Shown: piece by piece, positions 15,977 to 25,787 of the stretch
Numbering within the stretch: the stretch's first letter is position 1
Layout of the letters: every line of letters starts with the position of its first letter
Assembly: GCA_020634115.1 (NCBI GenBank)
Contig: JACKCH010000025.1
Coordinates: 1 to 57,244, forward strand
Reading direction: 5' to 3'
DNA: 57,244 nucleotides
Source: Anaerolineaceae bacterium
Lineage (GTDB): Bacteria > Chloroflexota > Anaerolineae > Aggregatilineales > Phototrophicaceae
Translations under genes and position numbers: made by a program
The notes under the pieces: model-generated
Databases searched by the model: none
Seen by the model: only the letters and a program-made list of their open reading frames with translations
Told to the model about the DNA's origin: nothing

Positions 15977-17389
15977 TCAACCGCCGAGCTGTACCGCCCG
16001 GTCAAAATCAGCATCAGCCTCGGTTTGCTTCCCCAGCGCCTGGTAAGCCAGACCACGTGCATAATGAGCATTGCCATAGGTCGGGTCAAGTTCGATGGCA
16101 CGGGTATGGGAAGTAACGGCCTCCTCATACCGCCCCAGGTCGTAATATTCCAGCCCGGCGTTGAAATACCCAATAGCCCAGGCGGGATAAATCTCCGTCA
16201 CTGTGATGAAATCCGCTAACGCGCTTTCGTGGTCGCCACTGCGACTGTAGGCAATCCCCCGATTGTTAATCGCCAGGGTAAATGTCGGCCAGATGGCGAT
16301 GGCAGCGGTGTAGTCCGCTATAGCGGATTCATAGTCGTTCATGCCGTCCCGGTATAACGAACCGCGATTCATCAGTGCGCGGTAGTTGTTGGGGTCGAGT
16401 TCAATCGCTCGGTTGTAATCCTGAAGTGCCTGATAAAGCATACTCAATCCAGCATTCATAATCGCCCGATTATAGAATATTTCACTATTTTCGGGAGCCA
16501 GTGTAGCGGCCTGATCGAGCAGGTGCAAAGCCGTGACTTTTTCTCCCATACGGAAGTAGACAATCCCTTGAACGAGATAGGTATCCGCCCTGTCCGGTTC
16601 AAGGTCTTCGGCCTTTTGCAGCGCCGCTAACGCCTCGTCAAAGCGCCCCATCTGAGAGAGCGTGTCACCATAATGAACAAGGGCGTAAACGTTATTTGGG
16701 TCAAGCGCCAGGGCTACTTCCAGATCAGACAGCGCCGCATCCAAATAGCCAAAGAGCAGGTAATTGTTCCCACGATCAGCGTAAGCCGCCATGTTATTGG
16801 GATTAGCCTGTATGGCTTGTGAATAATCTTCAATCGCCGCCGCCCGATCCTGCGTAGCATCAATACGCTGGTTCGCACGGGTGCGGTAATATTCTGACAT
16901 CAACACCGGATTCATCTCCCGGCTGACCGCCTCACCGTATTCACTGAATGCGCCCTCATAATCACCCATATCGAACAGGATGCGCCCATGATTGTAGTAG
17001 ACAATAGCCACTTCAGGGGTGAGTTCCAGCGCCTCCTGGATTGTCTCCTTCGCCAGTTCTGTATCCCCGTTCTGCATGTACCAGCGAGCCAGCATTGAAA
17101 CCACCAAGCCGTTTCTGGGGGCAAGTTCCAAAGCGCGGTCAATATCCGCTTTGGCGAGATCCATTTCCTCAAGTGCCCGGTAAGCCGAACCCCGAAAGGC
17201 ATAGGCAAAGGCATTTTCTGGTTCCAGTTCAATCAATTGGTTGAACAGTTCAACCGCTTCCGCCGCACCATCGTAACGAAAGAAGGCTTCCACCCCTTGT
17301 TCATAAAGGCTGATGGGGTCTTCAGTCTGTGCCAGCACAGGCTGGGCAACGATCAGCACGATAACAAAAAGAATCACTAATCGTCTCAT
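15977..17389 (-). CDS. Exported TPR-repeat protein
   Basis: A 470-aa protein with a cleavable signal peptide (MRRLVILFVIVLIVAQPVLAQ) and about twelve tandem tetratricopeptide repeats over the rest, for example AIELDPNNYRALMNRGSLY and AIELDPTYGNAHYARGLAY. TPR superhelices hold protein partners; here that would be outside the membrane. No catalytic domain. The ATG is preceded by GAGGAAAAC. It lies downstream of the Ca2+-ATPase on the same strand but a strong hairpin separates them, so it is probably its own unit. Confidence 0.88.
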   Translation of the reverse strand: MRRLVILFVIVLIVAQPVLAQTEDPISLYEQGVEAFFRYDGAAEAVELFNQLIELEPENAFAYAFRGSAYRALEEMDLAKADIDRALELAPRNGLVVSMLARWYMQNGDTELAKETIQEALELTPEVAIVYYNHGRILFDMGDYEGAFSEYGEAVSREMNPVLMSEYYRTRANQRIDATQDRAAAIEDYSQAIQANPNNMAAYADRGNNYLLFGYLDAALSDLEVALALDPNNVYALVHYGDTLSQMGRFDEALAALQKAEDLEPDRADTYLVQGIVYFRMGEKVTALHLLDQAATLAPENSEIFYNRAIMNAGLSMLYQALQDYNRAIELDPNNYRALMNRGSLYRDGMNDYESAIADYTAAIAIWPTFTLAINNRGIAYSRSGDHESALADFITVTEIYPAWAIGYFNAGLEYYDLGRYEEAVTSHTRAIELDPTYGNAHYARGLAYQALGKQTEADADFDRAVQLGG

Positions 17390-17494
17390 GTTTTCCTCAG
17401 TTTACACAGTAATTAAATCTTCCTTGTAATACTAAGTATATGCGATTTTAACCAGATAAAGAGTAAGGCCATATCAGATTCAGGGAATAGGCTT

Positions 17495-17541
17495 CATAAA
17501 AGAACAGAGGCGAAGAACTGGTGTCCCGCGCCTCTGCATTT
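17495..17541 (-). terminator. Terminator of the Ca2+-ATPase gene
   Basis: CAGAGGCG (17505-17512) pairs with CGCCTCTG (17529-17536). On the minus strand the stem is followed by TTCTTTTATG; on the plus strand by CATTTTTG, so it could work both ways. It starts 27 bases after the ATPase stop. Confidence 0.65.
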
Positions 17542-17562
17542 TTGTCGTAGTATGTGGAAGGA

Positions 17563-20520
17563 TTACGCGGGTTCCTTGCTCATGCGTTCCCGGTTGAGGT
17601 ATTTCTCGATCTCAACCCCGAACAGCACCACCGACCCTAGCACGAACGATAGAATCATCTCAGTAGAAGAGAGCGGGCTGGTATCGAACGTATTTTGCAG
17701 GAAGGGCAGGTAAATCACCAGCAGTTGCAGCACAAACGTGGAGAGCACCGCGATCAGCAGTAACGAGTTCTTCTTGAACCATACTCGGAAGAACACCGCT
17801 TTGTCACCGGCATGAATCGCCATGACCTCGAACATCTGCGTAAACGCCAGAATGGTAAAGGCAATGGTGCGCGGAATGCGTTCCGCCGCCCCCAGCAAGC
17901 CATCATTGACTTCTTCGGTATTGGGGTCTTGCCCGGCTTCGTGCGGGAGAATAAGGTCAATCCGCGCCTGTGTGTCCAGGCTGTCCCAGTTGGTCGGTAT
18001 AAGGTCGTAGAGCGATTCCTGGCGCAGCAGGACTTTCAGGTCAGCCTCGCTGAAGTTTTCCAGCCCCAGCGTTCTGCTAAACGGCTCCAGACCGTTGACG
18101 GTGTGGCCGTAAAGGAAGCCGCCCAGCGTCAGCAGCATAATCAGAATGCCGACCCAGATAATATGCCGCCCGGTGCCGCCGGCCAGAATGGACTCGTCTT
18201 TGGGGCGCGGCTTGCGCTGCATCACATCCGGCTCTGCCGGTTCAAAACCGAGCGCAATCGCCGGAAGCCCGTCGGTGACAAGGTTAATCCACAGAATTTG
18301 AATCGCCAGCAGCGGGATTTTCAGCCCAGCCAGCAGCGCGGTGAACATCACCAGGATTTCACCGATATTGGAACTCAACAGGTACTTGATGAATTTGCGG
18401 ATATTGTCGTAAATGATCCGCCCTTCTTCGATTGCCGCGACAATTGAGGCGAAGTTATCGTCGGTCAGCACCATCGCCGCCGCGCCTTTGCTCACGTCCG
18501 TGCCGGTGATCCCCATCGCCACACCAATATCGGCCTGTTTGAGCGCCGGGGCGTCGTTCACGCCGTCCCCGGTCATGGCGACAATCTCATTCTGACGTTG
18601 TAACACCTGCACCAACCGCAGCTTATGGGCCGGAGATACCCGGGCGAACACGGAAGTCGTTTTGAGTTTTTTGACTAGGTCGGCATCCGAATAGGTATCA
18701 AGCTGGTTGCCGGTGATCGCTCGTTGGCCGTCGGTCAAGATACCCAGGTCACGGGCAATCGCTTCGGCAGTCAGAGCATGATCGCCGGTAATCATTACAC
18801 TGCGAATACCAGCACTCTTGGCTGTTTGCACCGCATCCCGTGCTTCGGGACGAGCCGGGTCAAGAATACCGACCAAGCCGAGCAGATACAGGTCGCGTTC
18901 GATTTTTTCCGGGGTGAGGTCGTCCTGCGGTGGCACCGCCTGCAATGGATGGTACGCAATCCCCAGCACACGCAGCCCCTGTTGCGCCATCGTTTCGATC
19001 TGAGCAAGCCAGGCTTCACGCCGTTCAGGAGTCAGGCGAACCGGGCCATCTACAGGAGTTTCGTGTGATGCCCATTCAATGAGTTGGTCGGGTGCGCCTT
19101 TGGTGATGGATATGTAGGGGGTGTCAAAGAATAGCTTGTTGAAGTCGGGGGTCGTGATTTCGTGGACAGTGGTCATCGCTTTGCGTTCACTGCTGAAGGG
19201 TATCTCCGCCCGCCGCGGCAGTTCTCTTTCCAGCTCTTCGCGCCGCCAGCCGACCTTTTGCGCGGCAACCAGCAGCGCCCCCTCGGTGGTATCCCCAACG
19301 ATGTTGAATTGACCGTCTCGGTCATCATCGTCAAGAAAAGCATTGGTGGAAAGGGTAATCGCGGTCACGAAGCGTTTCACCAGGATGTCGCGCTCAAAAT
19401 TGATCGTCCCGGTATCAGGCTTGCGGAACTTCCCTTCGGGGGTATAGCCAGCCCCGGTGATGATAATCTCGCCATCCACACCGGGCAGCGCGATTCGGGT
19501 GGCGGTCATCTCGTTTTTCGTCAGCGTGCCGGTTTTATCCGAGCAGATGATGGTGACCGAACCGAGTGTTTCCACTGCTGGCAGTCGCCGAATCAGGGCG
19601 TTACGCCGCACCATGCGCGCCGCGCCCAATGAGAGGCTGATGGTGATCAGAGCCGGTAAACCTTCCGGCACGGCTGCTACTGCCAGGCTGATCGCCGTGA
19701 GGAACATTTCCTGAGCCGGAATACCGCGCAGGACACCCGCCAGGAACACCACACCAACCACAATCGCCGCGCCTATCGCCAGGATTTGTCCCAGACGGTT
19801 CAGCCGTCGCTGTAAGGGCGTGATGCCCTGCTCAACCTGAAGCAGCATGGCGGCAATCGTCCCTAGCTCAGTCTTGAGGCCGGTCTCCGTGACCGCCATT
19901 TCTCCGCGTCCAAAACTGACAGCCGTTCCCATAAACGCCATATTGGAGCGATCCGCTACCGCGATAGAGTCTTTGTCTAAAAGTGGGTCGGTTCGCTTGT
20001 CGACGGGAACCGATTCCCCGGTGAGGGCGGACTCGTCAATTTGCAGGTTCACGCTCTCAATCAAGCGGCCATCAGCAGGGACACGATCCCCTTCATTCAG
20101 GATTACGATGTCGCCGGGCACTAAATCTTCGGCGCTGATCTGGTGGATTTCACCACCCCGCCGCACGCGAACTAGCGGCACCTGCAAGGCGCTTAACGCG
20201 GCCAGGGCGCGTTCTGCCTGGTATTCCTGGTAAATCCCCAGGATCGCATTGAGGACGACAATCGCCATGATGACAATTACATCCTTGCTATCTCCCAGGA
20301 ACAGGGAAATCGCCGCTGCGACCAGCAGGATAATGACCATCAGTTCTTTAAACTGCCCAACGATCAACTCGACCCAGTTGGTACCGGCGTCGGTGGGCAG
20401 GCTGTTTTTGCCATGTTCAGCCTGGCGCTTGGCGGTTTCCGCCGCAGTCAGCCCGGTTTCCTGCTGGGTCTGAAGGTGCGCCAGGGTTTCGGCGGTATCC
20501 AGTCGAAAGTATTCTGGCAT
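17563..20520 (-). CDS. P-type Ca2+-transporting ATPase (SERCA/PMCA-like)
   Basis: A 985-aa P2-type ATPase that would pump Ca2+ out of the cytoplasm. The N-terminal cation-ATPase region precedes an actuator TGES (167-170), the M4 ion-site motif AVAAVPEGLPAL (281-290), the phosphorylated aspartate D328 in CSDKTGTLTK, an ATP-binding ITKGAPDQL segment, MITGDH and MTGDGVNDAPALKQADIG, and an M6 NLVTDGLPAIALGFEP. The PEGL and NLVTDG signatures point to Ca2+ rather than heavy metals. A charged insert of about 70 residues (SEADLKVLLRQESLYDLIP) lies between M8 and the last helices. GGAG is upstream of the ATG and a palindrome covers the -10 box. No calcium-binding regulator is adjacent. Confidence 0.92.
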   Translation of the reverse strand: MPEYFRLDTAETLAHLQTQQETGLTAAETAKRQAEHGKNSLPTDAGTNWVELIVGQFKELMVIILLVAAAISLFLGDSKDVIVIMAIVVLNAILGIYQEYQAERALAALSALQVPLVRVRRGGEIHQISAEDLVPGDIVILNEGDRVPADGRLIESVNLQIDESALTGESVPVDKRTDPLLDKDSIAVADRSNMAFMGTAVSFGRGEMAVTETGLKTELGTIAAMLLQVEQGITPLQRRLNRLGQILAIGAAIVVGVVFLAGVLRGIPAQEMFLTAISLAVAAVPEGLPALITISLSLGAARMVRRNALIRRLPAVETLGSVTIICSDKTGTLTKNEMTATRIALPGVDGEIIITGAGYTPEGKFRKPDTGTINFERDILVKRFVTAITLSTNAFLDDDDRDGQFNIVGDTTEGALLVAAQKVGWRREELERELPRRAEIPFSSERKAMTTVHEITTPDFNKLFFDTPYISITKGAPDQLIEWASHETPVDGPVRLTPERREAWLAQIETMAQQGLRVLGIAYHPLQAVPPQDDLTPEKIERDLYLLGLVGILDPARPEARDAVQTAKSAGIRSVMITGDHALTAEAIARDLGILTDGQRAITGNQLDTYSDADLVKKLKTTSVFARVSPAHKLRLVQVLQRQNEIVAMTGDGVNDAPALKQADIGVAMGITGTDVSKGAAAMVLTDDNFASIVAAIEEGRIIYDNIRKFIKYLLSSNIGEILVMFTALLAGLKIPLLAIQILWINLVTDGLPAIALGFEPAEPDVMQRKPRPKDESILAGGTGRHIIWVGILIMLLTLGGFLYGHTVNGLEPFSRTLGLENFSEADLKVLLRQESLYDLIPTNWDSLDTQARIDLILPHEAGQDPNTEEVNDGLLGAAERIPRTIAFTILAFTQMFEVMAIHAGDKAVFFRVWFKKNSLLLIAVLSTFVLQLLVIYLPFLQNTFDTSPLSSTEMILSFVLGSVVLFGVEIEKYLNRERMSKEPA

Positions 20521-20540
20521 AGTAACCTCATTTGCTCCTT

Positions 20541-20561
20541 ACTGCCTATTATAAAGGCAGT
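20541..20561 (-). promoter_or_regulatory. Palindrome over the -10 box of the Ca2+-ATPase promoter
   Basis: ACTGCCT and AGGCAGT form perfect 7-bp arms separated by seven bases that contain TATAAT (20553-20548 on the minus strand). A bound repressor would block RNA polymerase; alternatively it forms a small hairpin at the 5' end of the message. The start codon is about 20 bases further on. Confidence 0.45.
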
Positions 20562-20714
20562 CCGTAAAACACAAGTTTGTGTAGGGTAAGGAAGGGATTG
20601 TTGAATGGGGGACAATCTTCCCACAATCCGCCAATAAGACACGTAGAAACAATCTCATCGGGAGCGATGAAAACGTATCAACTTATTAGCATAAGAAAAA
20701 ACGGGCGATACGAC

Positions 20715-20860
20715 ACCCCCCAATAATGAGGGGTTGCTTGGTACGGGAACTCACATTTACAGGGGATGTGCTATGACCGTATTTGCGTTTCCTATATGAT
20801 TAAGTCAACCAAATTATATTATTAGATTTGGCTAAACATACCCCTAAATATTGGGGGGTA
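20715..20860 (+). promoter_or_regulatory. Three-palindrome regulatory region before the hydrolase-ligase gene
   Basis: Between the divergent ATPase and hydrolase-ligase genes lie three elements. 20715-20735 and 20839-20860 are mirror copies of one G/C-tract palindrome (ACCCCCCAATAATGAGGGGT and TACCCCTAAATATTGGGGGG), 18 of 21 positions matching when one is reverse-complemented. In the centre, CCAAAT and ATTTGG flank an AT-rich 11-base spacer (20809-20831). TACCCC...GGGGTA resembles CsoR/RcnR-type operators in general form only. The rest of the 517-base gap (20521-21037) shows nothing else I can name. Confidence 0.4.
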
Positions 20861-21037
20861 AATTTCTCCTTGTGCTGATGTGTTGGATAAAAAGCGGCAA
20901 GCGGCGTACAATAAGTCGCTCTCCTGATTTACATTACGCACCAATCGCAGTAAAGGATGCAGCCAGTTTGCCTCCTGATTCAAAGAAAATACCCATACCG
21001 GGCAAAAATAGCGGCACTTTATACAGGATTTTTGGCT

Positions 21038-23542
21038 ATGGAAGTTGATCTAGAACTTTACCGCGAAGAAATCTTAGTCCGTGAAGACCCGCCGGTACGC
21101 CTGAGCTACATTGAAGTCACACCGGAGCATCCGGTGGGAACAATGGTTTTCGTACATGGCTACGGCGGCTATGCCATGCAGTGGAAATACCAGCTCAAGG
21201 CGTTCTCCGCCAACTACCGGGTGATTGCCTATGATGTGCGCGGGCATGGCGCTTCGGATGCGCCCTATTCCGCCTACACGATGGCCGAAGCCCAGGAAGA
21301 CCTGGATACCCTGATTGAAAAACTGCATGTCGAGAAACCGTTCGTCCTGGTCGGGCATTCGTTCGGCGGCGCGATTGTCACACAGTATGCCTTCCGCCGC
21401 CCGGAGATGCTCTCTCATCTGGTGCTGATCGCTACTACCGGGGAGTATTCCCTGTTCCCAGGTGGTGAGCGATTGCTCAGTCTGCCGTTGGTGGTGCTGC
21501 GCCCGATTCGCAACATGATTCGCAAGCAGCTTGCTGCAGAGGCGCATGTACTAAAGCGGTTTTACTTCAAGAATATGAAAGTCTGGAACGGCTGGACTCT
21601 GTTCCCTGACCTGAGTATGCCGGTGCTGGTCATTCGCGGCGAGCGCGACCAGGTTTACCCGACAGCGGCCTTTGAGGAAGTCGCCCGTGCGATTCCCGGT
21701 GCGGAGGATGTCAACATCGGCGTTTCGCGGCATCTGGTCCCTCTGGAACGGGCGGATGCGGTGAACCGGGCAATCACGCGATTTGTAAGCGAGGGACAGG
21801 CTGAACCCAGTTGGCGCGGGAAACGCAGCAAGGCTGACCCCCTGGCGGAGCGACCCTGGCTGCGGCATTATGAACAAGGCGTTCCAGCAACACTTGGCTT
21901 CCCCAACCGCCCGCTGTACTACCTGCTTAACAGTGCCAACCGCCGCCACCGCAGCCGCCCGGCGGTGGTATTCGGTGGGCGCACGCTGACGTATGGACAG
22001 TTGAACGCCGAAGTGAACCGGATGGCAAATGCGCTGCGTTCGCTGGGTGTGGAGATGGGGACACGGGTGATGCTGCTGCTGCCTAATACGCCACAGTTTA
22101 TCATCGCCTACTATGCGATTCTCAAGGCGGGCGGCGTGGTCGTATCCACCAGTCCGGTGAACGAGCAAGGCGAACTGCAACGGCAGGTCACGGATTCGCA
22201 GGCTGATCTCCTGATTACCCTGACCCTCTTCAGCCAGACCGCCCGGCATCTGCTGGCGACAACGGCGCTGCGCGGCGTGATTTTCACTAACATCAAGGAT
22301 TACCTGGGGCCGCTACAAAAACTGGCTTTTACAATGCAGCGCGAGCAGAAGGAAGGTCATTTCCTCTCCGGCGGCATCCAGAAAAAAGAGTATCTGTGGA
22401 CGCAGTTGTGCCAGTCCCACCCCACCACATCCCCGAAAGTCAACGTGCGCCCCGATTCCATCGCCGTGATAAAGTATACCGGCGGCACCACCGACAAACC
22501 CAAAGGGGTCATCCTGAGCCATCGAGCGCTGCTGGCGAACACGCTTCAGACACGGCACTGGATTACGCAACTTCGTGAGGGGCGCGAGGCGGTGCTGGCA
22601 GTTGTGCCATTCTCGCATTCTTACGGCATGACGACCTCGATGAATGTACCGATTGCGCTCGGCGCGAAGATCATCCCCCTGCCGAGCTTTATCACACTGG
22701 ATGTGTTACAGGCTATCAAACGCCATAAGCCGACGCTGTTCCCTGGTGTACCGACGATGTATATGGCGATTAACCAGTTCCCACGTGTGCGCCGCTACGG
22801 GATCAGCAGTATCCGTGCCTGTATTTCCGGGGCGGCGCCGCTGCCGGTGGAGGTGCAGGAGGCCTTTGAGAAGCTGACCAAAGGGCGGTTGGTGGAAGGA
22901 TACGGCCTGACAGAAGCCGGGCCGGTGACGCACGCCAACCCGGTGAATGGGCTGCGCAAAGTCGGGAGTATCGGGATTCCGCTGCCCTCGACGGAGGCGG
23001 CTATTCTCGACCTGATGAGCGGCGAACCGGTGGAAGTAGGGCAGATTGGGGAACTGGTGGTGCGCGGCCCACAGGTGATGGAAGGTTATTGGGGTGAGGC
23101 GGTGGATGAGGAAGAAGAAGCGCCCATCACCGAGGACGGGTGGCTGCATACCGGCGACATCGCCCGCATGGATGAGGACGGTTATTTCCAGATTATCAGC
23201 CGCAAGAAAGACATGATCCTGGCCGGGAAATTCCAGGTTTACCCGCGCGACGTGGAAGAAGTGTTGTATGAGCATCCGGGTGTGAAAGAGGTGGCGGTGG
23301 TAGGGCTGTCCCAGGGCAGCGGGGATCGGGACAAGGTAAAGGCGTATGTCGTGCCGCGCCCTGGCACGAACCTGAGCGCCGACGAACTGATCGCGCTGTG
23401 CAAACGGCGCTTGCAGGAATACGCTGTCCCCTGGGAGATCGAGTTCCGGGCAGAACTGCCGAAGAGTTTTGTCGGTAAGGTGCTGCGCCGCCTGCTGGTG
23501 GAAGAGCAGCGCGAGACAAAACCGGAGACGGATGAAGAATAG
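21038..23542 (+). CDS. Fused alpha/beta-hydrolase and acyl-CoA synthetase
   Basis: An 834-aa two-domain enzyme. The ATG at 21038 follows AGGA and starts the homologous region; an in-frame ATG at 20957 adds 27 unlikely residues. Residues about 1-260 are an alpha/beta hydrolase with VFVHGYGG, nucleophile S108 in VGHSFGG, acid D204 in RGERDQVYP and H232 in GVSRHLVP. Residues about 273-834 are an adenylate-forming acyl-CoA ligase: P-loop YTGGTTDKPKGV, GYGLTEAGP, the hinge HTGDIARMDEDGYF and the C-terminal catalytic lysine in KSFVGKVLRR. The ligase would activate a carboxylate (probably a fatty acid) to acyl-AMP and acyl-CoA; the hydrolase could release the acid from an ester or hydrolyse the thioester. 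The joint role is inferred. Confidence 0.88.
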   Translation: MEVDLELYREEILVREDPPVRLSYIEVTPEHPVGTMVFVHGYGGYAMQWKYQLKAFSANYRVIAYDVRGHGASDAPYSAYTMAEAQEDLDTLIEKLHVEKPFVLVGHSFGGAIVTQYAFRRPEMLSHLVLIATTGEYSLFPGGERLLSLPLVVLRPIRNMIRKQLAAEAHVLKRFYFKNMKVWNGWTLFPDLSMPVLVIRGERDQVYPTAAFEEVARAIPGAEDVNIGVSRHLVPLERADAVNRAITRFVSEGQAEPSWRGKRSKADPLAERPWLRHYEQGVPATLGFPNRPLYYLLNSANRRHRSRPAVVFGGRTLTYGQLNAEVNRMANALRSLGVEMGTRVMLLLPNTPQFIIAYYAILKAGGVVVSTSPVNEQGELQRQVTDSQADLLITLTLFSQTARHLLATTALRGVIFTNIKDYLGPLQKLAFTMQREQKEGHFLSGGIQKKEYLWTQLCQSHPTTSPKVNVRPDSIAVIKYTGGTTDKPKGVILSHRALLANTLQTRHWITQLREGREAVLAVVPFSHSYGMTTSMNVPIALGAKIIPLPSFITLDVLQAIKRHKPTLFPGVPTMYMAINQFPRVRRYGISSIRACISGAAPLPVEVQEAFEKLTKGRLVEGYGLTEAGPVTHANPVNGLRKVGSIGIPLPSTEAAILDLMSGEPVEVGQIGELVVRGPQVMEGYWGEAVDEEEEAPITEDGWLHTGDIARMDEDGYFQIISRKKDMILAGKFQVYPRDVEEVLYEHPGVKEVAVVGLSQGSGDRDKVKAYVVPRPGTNLSADELIALCKRRLQEYAVPWEIEFRAELPKSFVGKVLRRLLVEEQRETKPETDEE

Positions 23543-23612
23543 ACATCAGTGCGGGGCATGGTTCATCATGCCCCACCGGAAAAACCCGGATATACACATG
23601 CGGACGAGGCGC

Positions 23613-25475
23613 TTACGACTCGGTGGCTTCGTCCTGGTTCTGCGCCCCACTCCAGTAACCTGCCAGCCACTTCATGGTATCAATGCCGCTGTTCGGAACT
23701 TGTTCGCCGGTCATCAAATCCCGATCTAAGTCCTCGTCGCTGCGCCGCATGATATTCTTCTTGGTGCGGTTGTCGCTCATCGTGACAATCAACTGCCCCA
23801 GGTTCTTCAGGTTATTCGCCAGGACTTTGCGCTCGTGGGGGGAAAGTTCCGCATCCCGTTCATCCAGTTCGGCCCGAATCACCGGTTGGTCGAAGCCGAT
23901 CAGCCGTTTCGTGAGCGGGTCAAAGGCTTCGGAGAGTGCTTCTATCACGGCATAGGCCGCTTTCACCTGATCGGCTAAATCCTGTAAAGTACGCTGCCCC
24001 AACATTTTACGAATCGCGGCGAGACTCTGCACAATCGCCCGCATTTCATCCAGCGCCCGTTTGCCTTCGCAGCCCTGATCGAACCGCTGCAACCGTACCA
24101 GGGGTTGGGCGCGGACGAATCCCCGCCACCATCCCAGAATGAATTGCATGATGGTTGCACTCCACTGGATATGTGCGACCAACTGCCGCAAACCCTCCAG
24201 CAGTTCGGCATCGTCCTCAACGGCTTCCAGGTGGTTGACCTGCCGCCGGACGACAGCGCGTGCCACCAGTTCGCTGCGGGTTTCTGCGGCTATATCGAGC
24301 AGCGGCACAAGATATTCCGGCGCGATTGCCAGTTCGGGGTGCTGAAAGAGCCGCGCCAACTGCTCCGCGATGGGTAACATGCTCTTGTTCCATTCGCGGG
24401 CAGCGAGCAGCAGGATATACAGGTCGGCCGCCTGTTGGGGTGTTAAGTCCTCCGCGCCGACGGCCTGCCCGACCCGATCCAGCACATCCTGGATGCTGCG
24501 TGGGCTGGTTTCCAGCAGGCCAACCAGCGTGGTAAAAGTGCGCTTCTGGGTTGAAAGGACTTCAACGAGCCGGAGGAAGAACGTCGGGTTATCCTGAGCT
24601 AACAGGTTAGCAATAAACTGCCGGTAAACTTCCGGCGCAAGCAAGTCCGCCCCGCGTGTGATGAGGGTCTGGATGGTGTTTTCTGTGAAAAATTCAGGTG
24701 GCGTACCGGTGGGCAGGCGCTCCACGATGAGTTCCCACAGCTTGGGTGTGCTTTCGGCGGTGAACAGATCGCCCACGCCGGCGTGTAACGCCCGCCCCAG
24801 CGCCACCAGGAATAAGCCGTTCCCCCAGTTTTGCTGGAACATGATCGGATCGCCGGTATAATCCCGCAGCACCCGCCCGATATTGTTGGTCAGGTTCGCT
24901 AGCAGGGTGTTATCGGCCAGCAGAATAGCTAACGCCGCGCCATCGCGCCGGGAAGCGAAAGCGACCAACTGCCGCGCCAGGTCTTCGGATTCGTAAGCGC
25001 GTTCGCGGGCGGCCAGGATTCCATTATGCAGCACGCCGCCCAATTCGTAATAAGCCGGTTCGCGGGCAGTCAGTGTGAGCCAGCTGATGATGGTTTCGGT
25101 GTCGCCATTGCAGATGGCAACCTGGTGCGAACAGATCGCTGCCAGTTGCAACCGTTTCAGCCAGCGTGGGTCGGCATGTTCGCTCAAGTGGGCGCGGACA
25201 AAGGCATACACCGCGTCCGGCCTATCGTGGAGCAGTTCATTCAATTCCGCGTCCAACAGGGCATCAATAACCGGGTCGTTATCCATTGCCTGCGCCACGA
25301 GTGCCATTGCTTCCGCGTCGCGCGAGTCCATCGCATCCAGCATGAGCTGCCGGAGGTATAAGTGCAACAGTTCGCCCTGGGGCGGTGTTGTCCCGGTCAG
25401 GATGGTTTTGAGCGCTTCAGCAGGCACTTCTTCGCCGGAGCGTACCTGTGCATCCAGAATTTCCCGCTCTGTCAC
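23613..25475 (-). CDS. Large helical protein of unknown family
   Basis: A 620-aa protein beginning at a GTG with AGGTG eight bases upstream. It is almost wholly helical, with HEAT-like Leu/Ala-rich helices (LAICSHQVAICNGDTETIIS, LFLVALGRALHAGVGDLF) and a charged C-terminal third. No signal peptide, membrane segment, or catalytic motif is visible, so a cytoplasmic alpha-solenoid scaffold is the best description. Near the end it carries SDNRTKKNIMRRSDEDLDRD. It ends 70 bases from the convergent hydrolase-ligase gene and shares no evident operon. Confidence 0.75.
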   Translation of the reverse strand: MTEREILDAQVRSGEEVPAEALKTILTGTTPPQGELLHLYLRQLMLDAMDSRDAEAMALVAQAMDNDPVIDALLDAELNELLHDRPDAVYAFVRAHLSEHADPRWLKRLQLAAICSHQVAICNGDTETIISWLTLTAREPAYYELGGVLHNGILAARERAYESEDLARQLVAFASRRDGAALAILLADNTLLANLTNNIGRVLRDYTGDPIMFQQNWGNGLFLVALGRALHAGVGDLFTAESTPKLWELIVERLPTGTPPEFFTENTIQTLITRGADLLAPEVYRQFIANLLAQDNPTFFLRLVEVLSTQKRTFTTLVGLLETSPRSIQDVLDRVGQAVGAEDLTPQQAADLYILLLAAREWNKSMLPIAEQLARLFQHPELAIAPEYLVPLLDIAAETRSELVARAVVRRQVNHLEAVEDDAELLEGLRQLVAHIQWSATIMQFILGWWRGFVRAQPLVRLQRFDQGCEGKRALDEMRAIVQSLAAIRKMLGQRTLQDLADQVKAAYAVIEALSEAFDPLTKRLIGFDQPVIRAELDERDAELSPHERKVLANNLKNLGQLIVTMSDNRTKKNIMRRSDEDLDRDLMTGEQVPNSGIDTMKWLAGYWSGAQNQDEATES

Positions 25476-25787
25476 CTGTTTTTCACCTTTTTATCCTGCG
25501 ACCTGTTTAAGGGCATACTATATCATAATTCGCCTCAAATGCGCATGGGTTACTCCTCACAGAAACAGCAGCCCTACGTCTGTCTAAACAGAACAGAAGT
25601 GAGTTTTATGTAGATTGGGGACACTACTCGTGTATCCCGTTTGCCCGTTCCCGGATACAATCAATGCTACGAGACGGATCACAAAACTTGTTCCCTGCCT
25701 CAAAATACGCTACGCTCAACCGTCTCTTTGGTGATACTCGCACCACCCAACTACAACTCTATTATTGAAAATTGAGGGAATTTTAAC
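25476..25787. other. Intergenic region between divergent genes, no gene seen
   Basis: This 312-base stretch lies between the divergent helical-protein and cytochrome-peroxidase genes and must hold both promoters. A TATAGT-like -10 can be drawn on the minus strand near 25520, but no complete promoter, hairpin or small gene stands out. Confidence 0.5.

Noticed and set aside
21038..23542. OleB-OleC fusion for olefin biosynthesis
   Set aside because: OleB uses an aspartate nucleophile (as haloalkane dehalogenases do), while this hydrolase has serine in GHSFGG; OleA and OleD are also absent.
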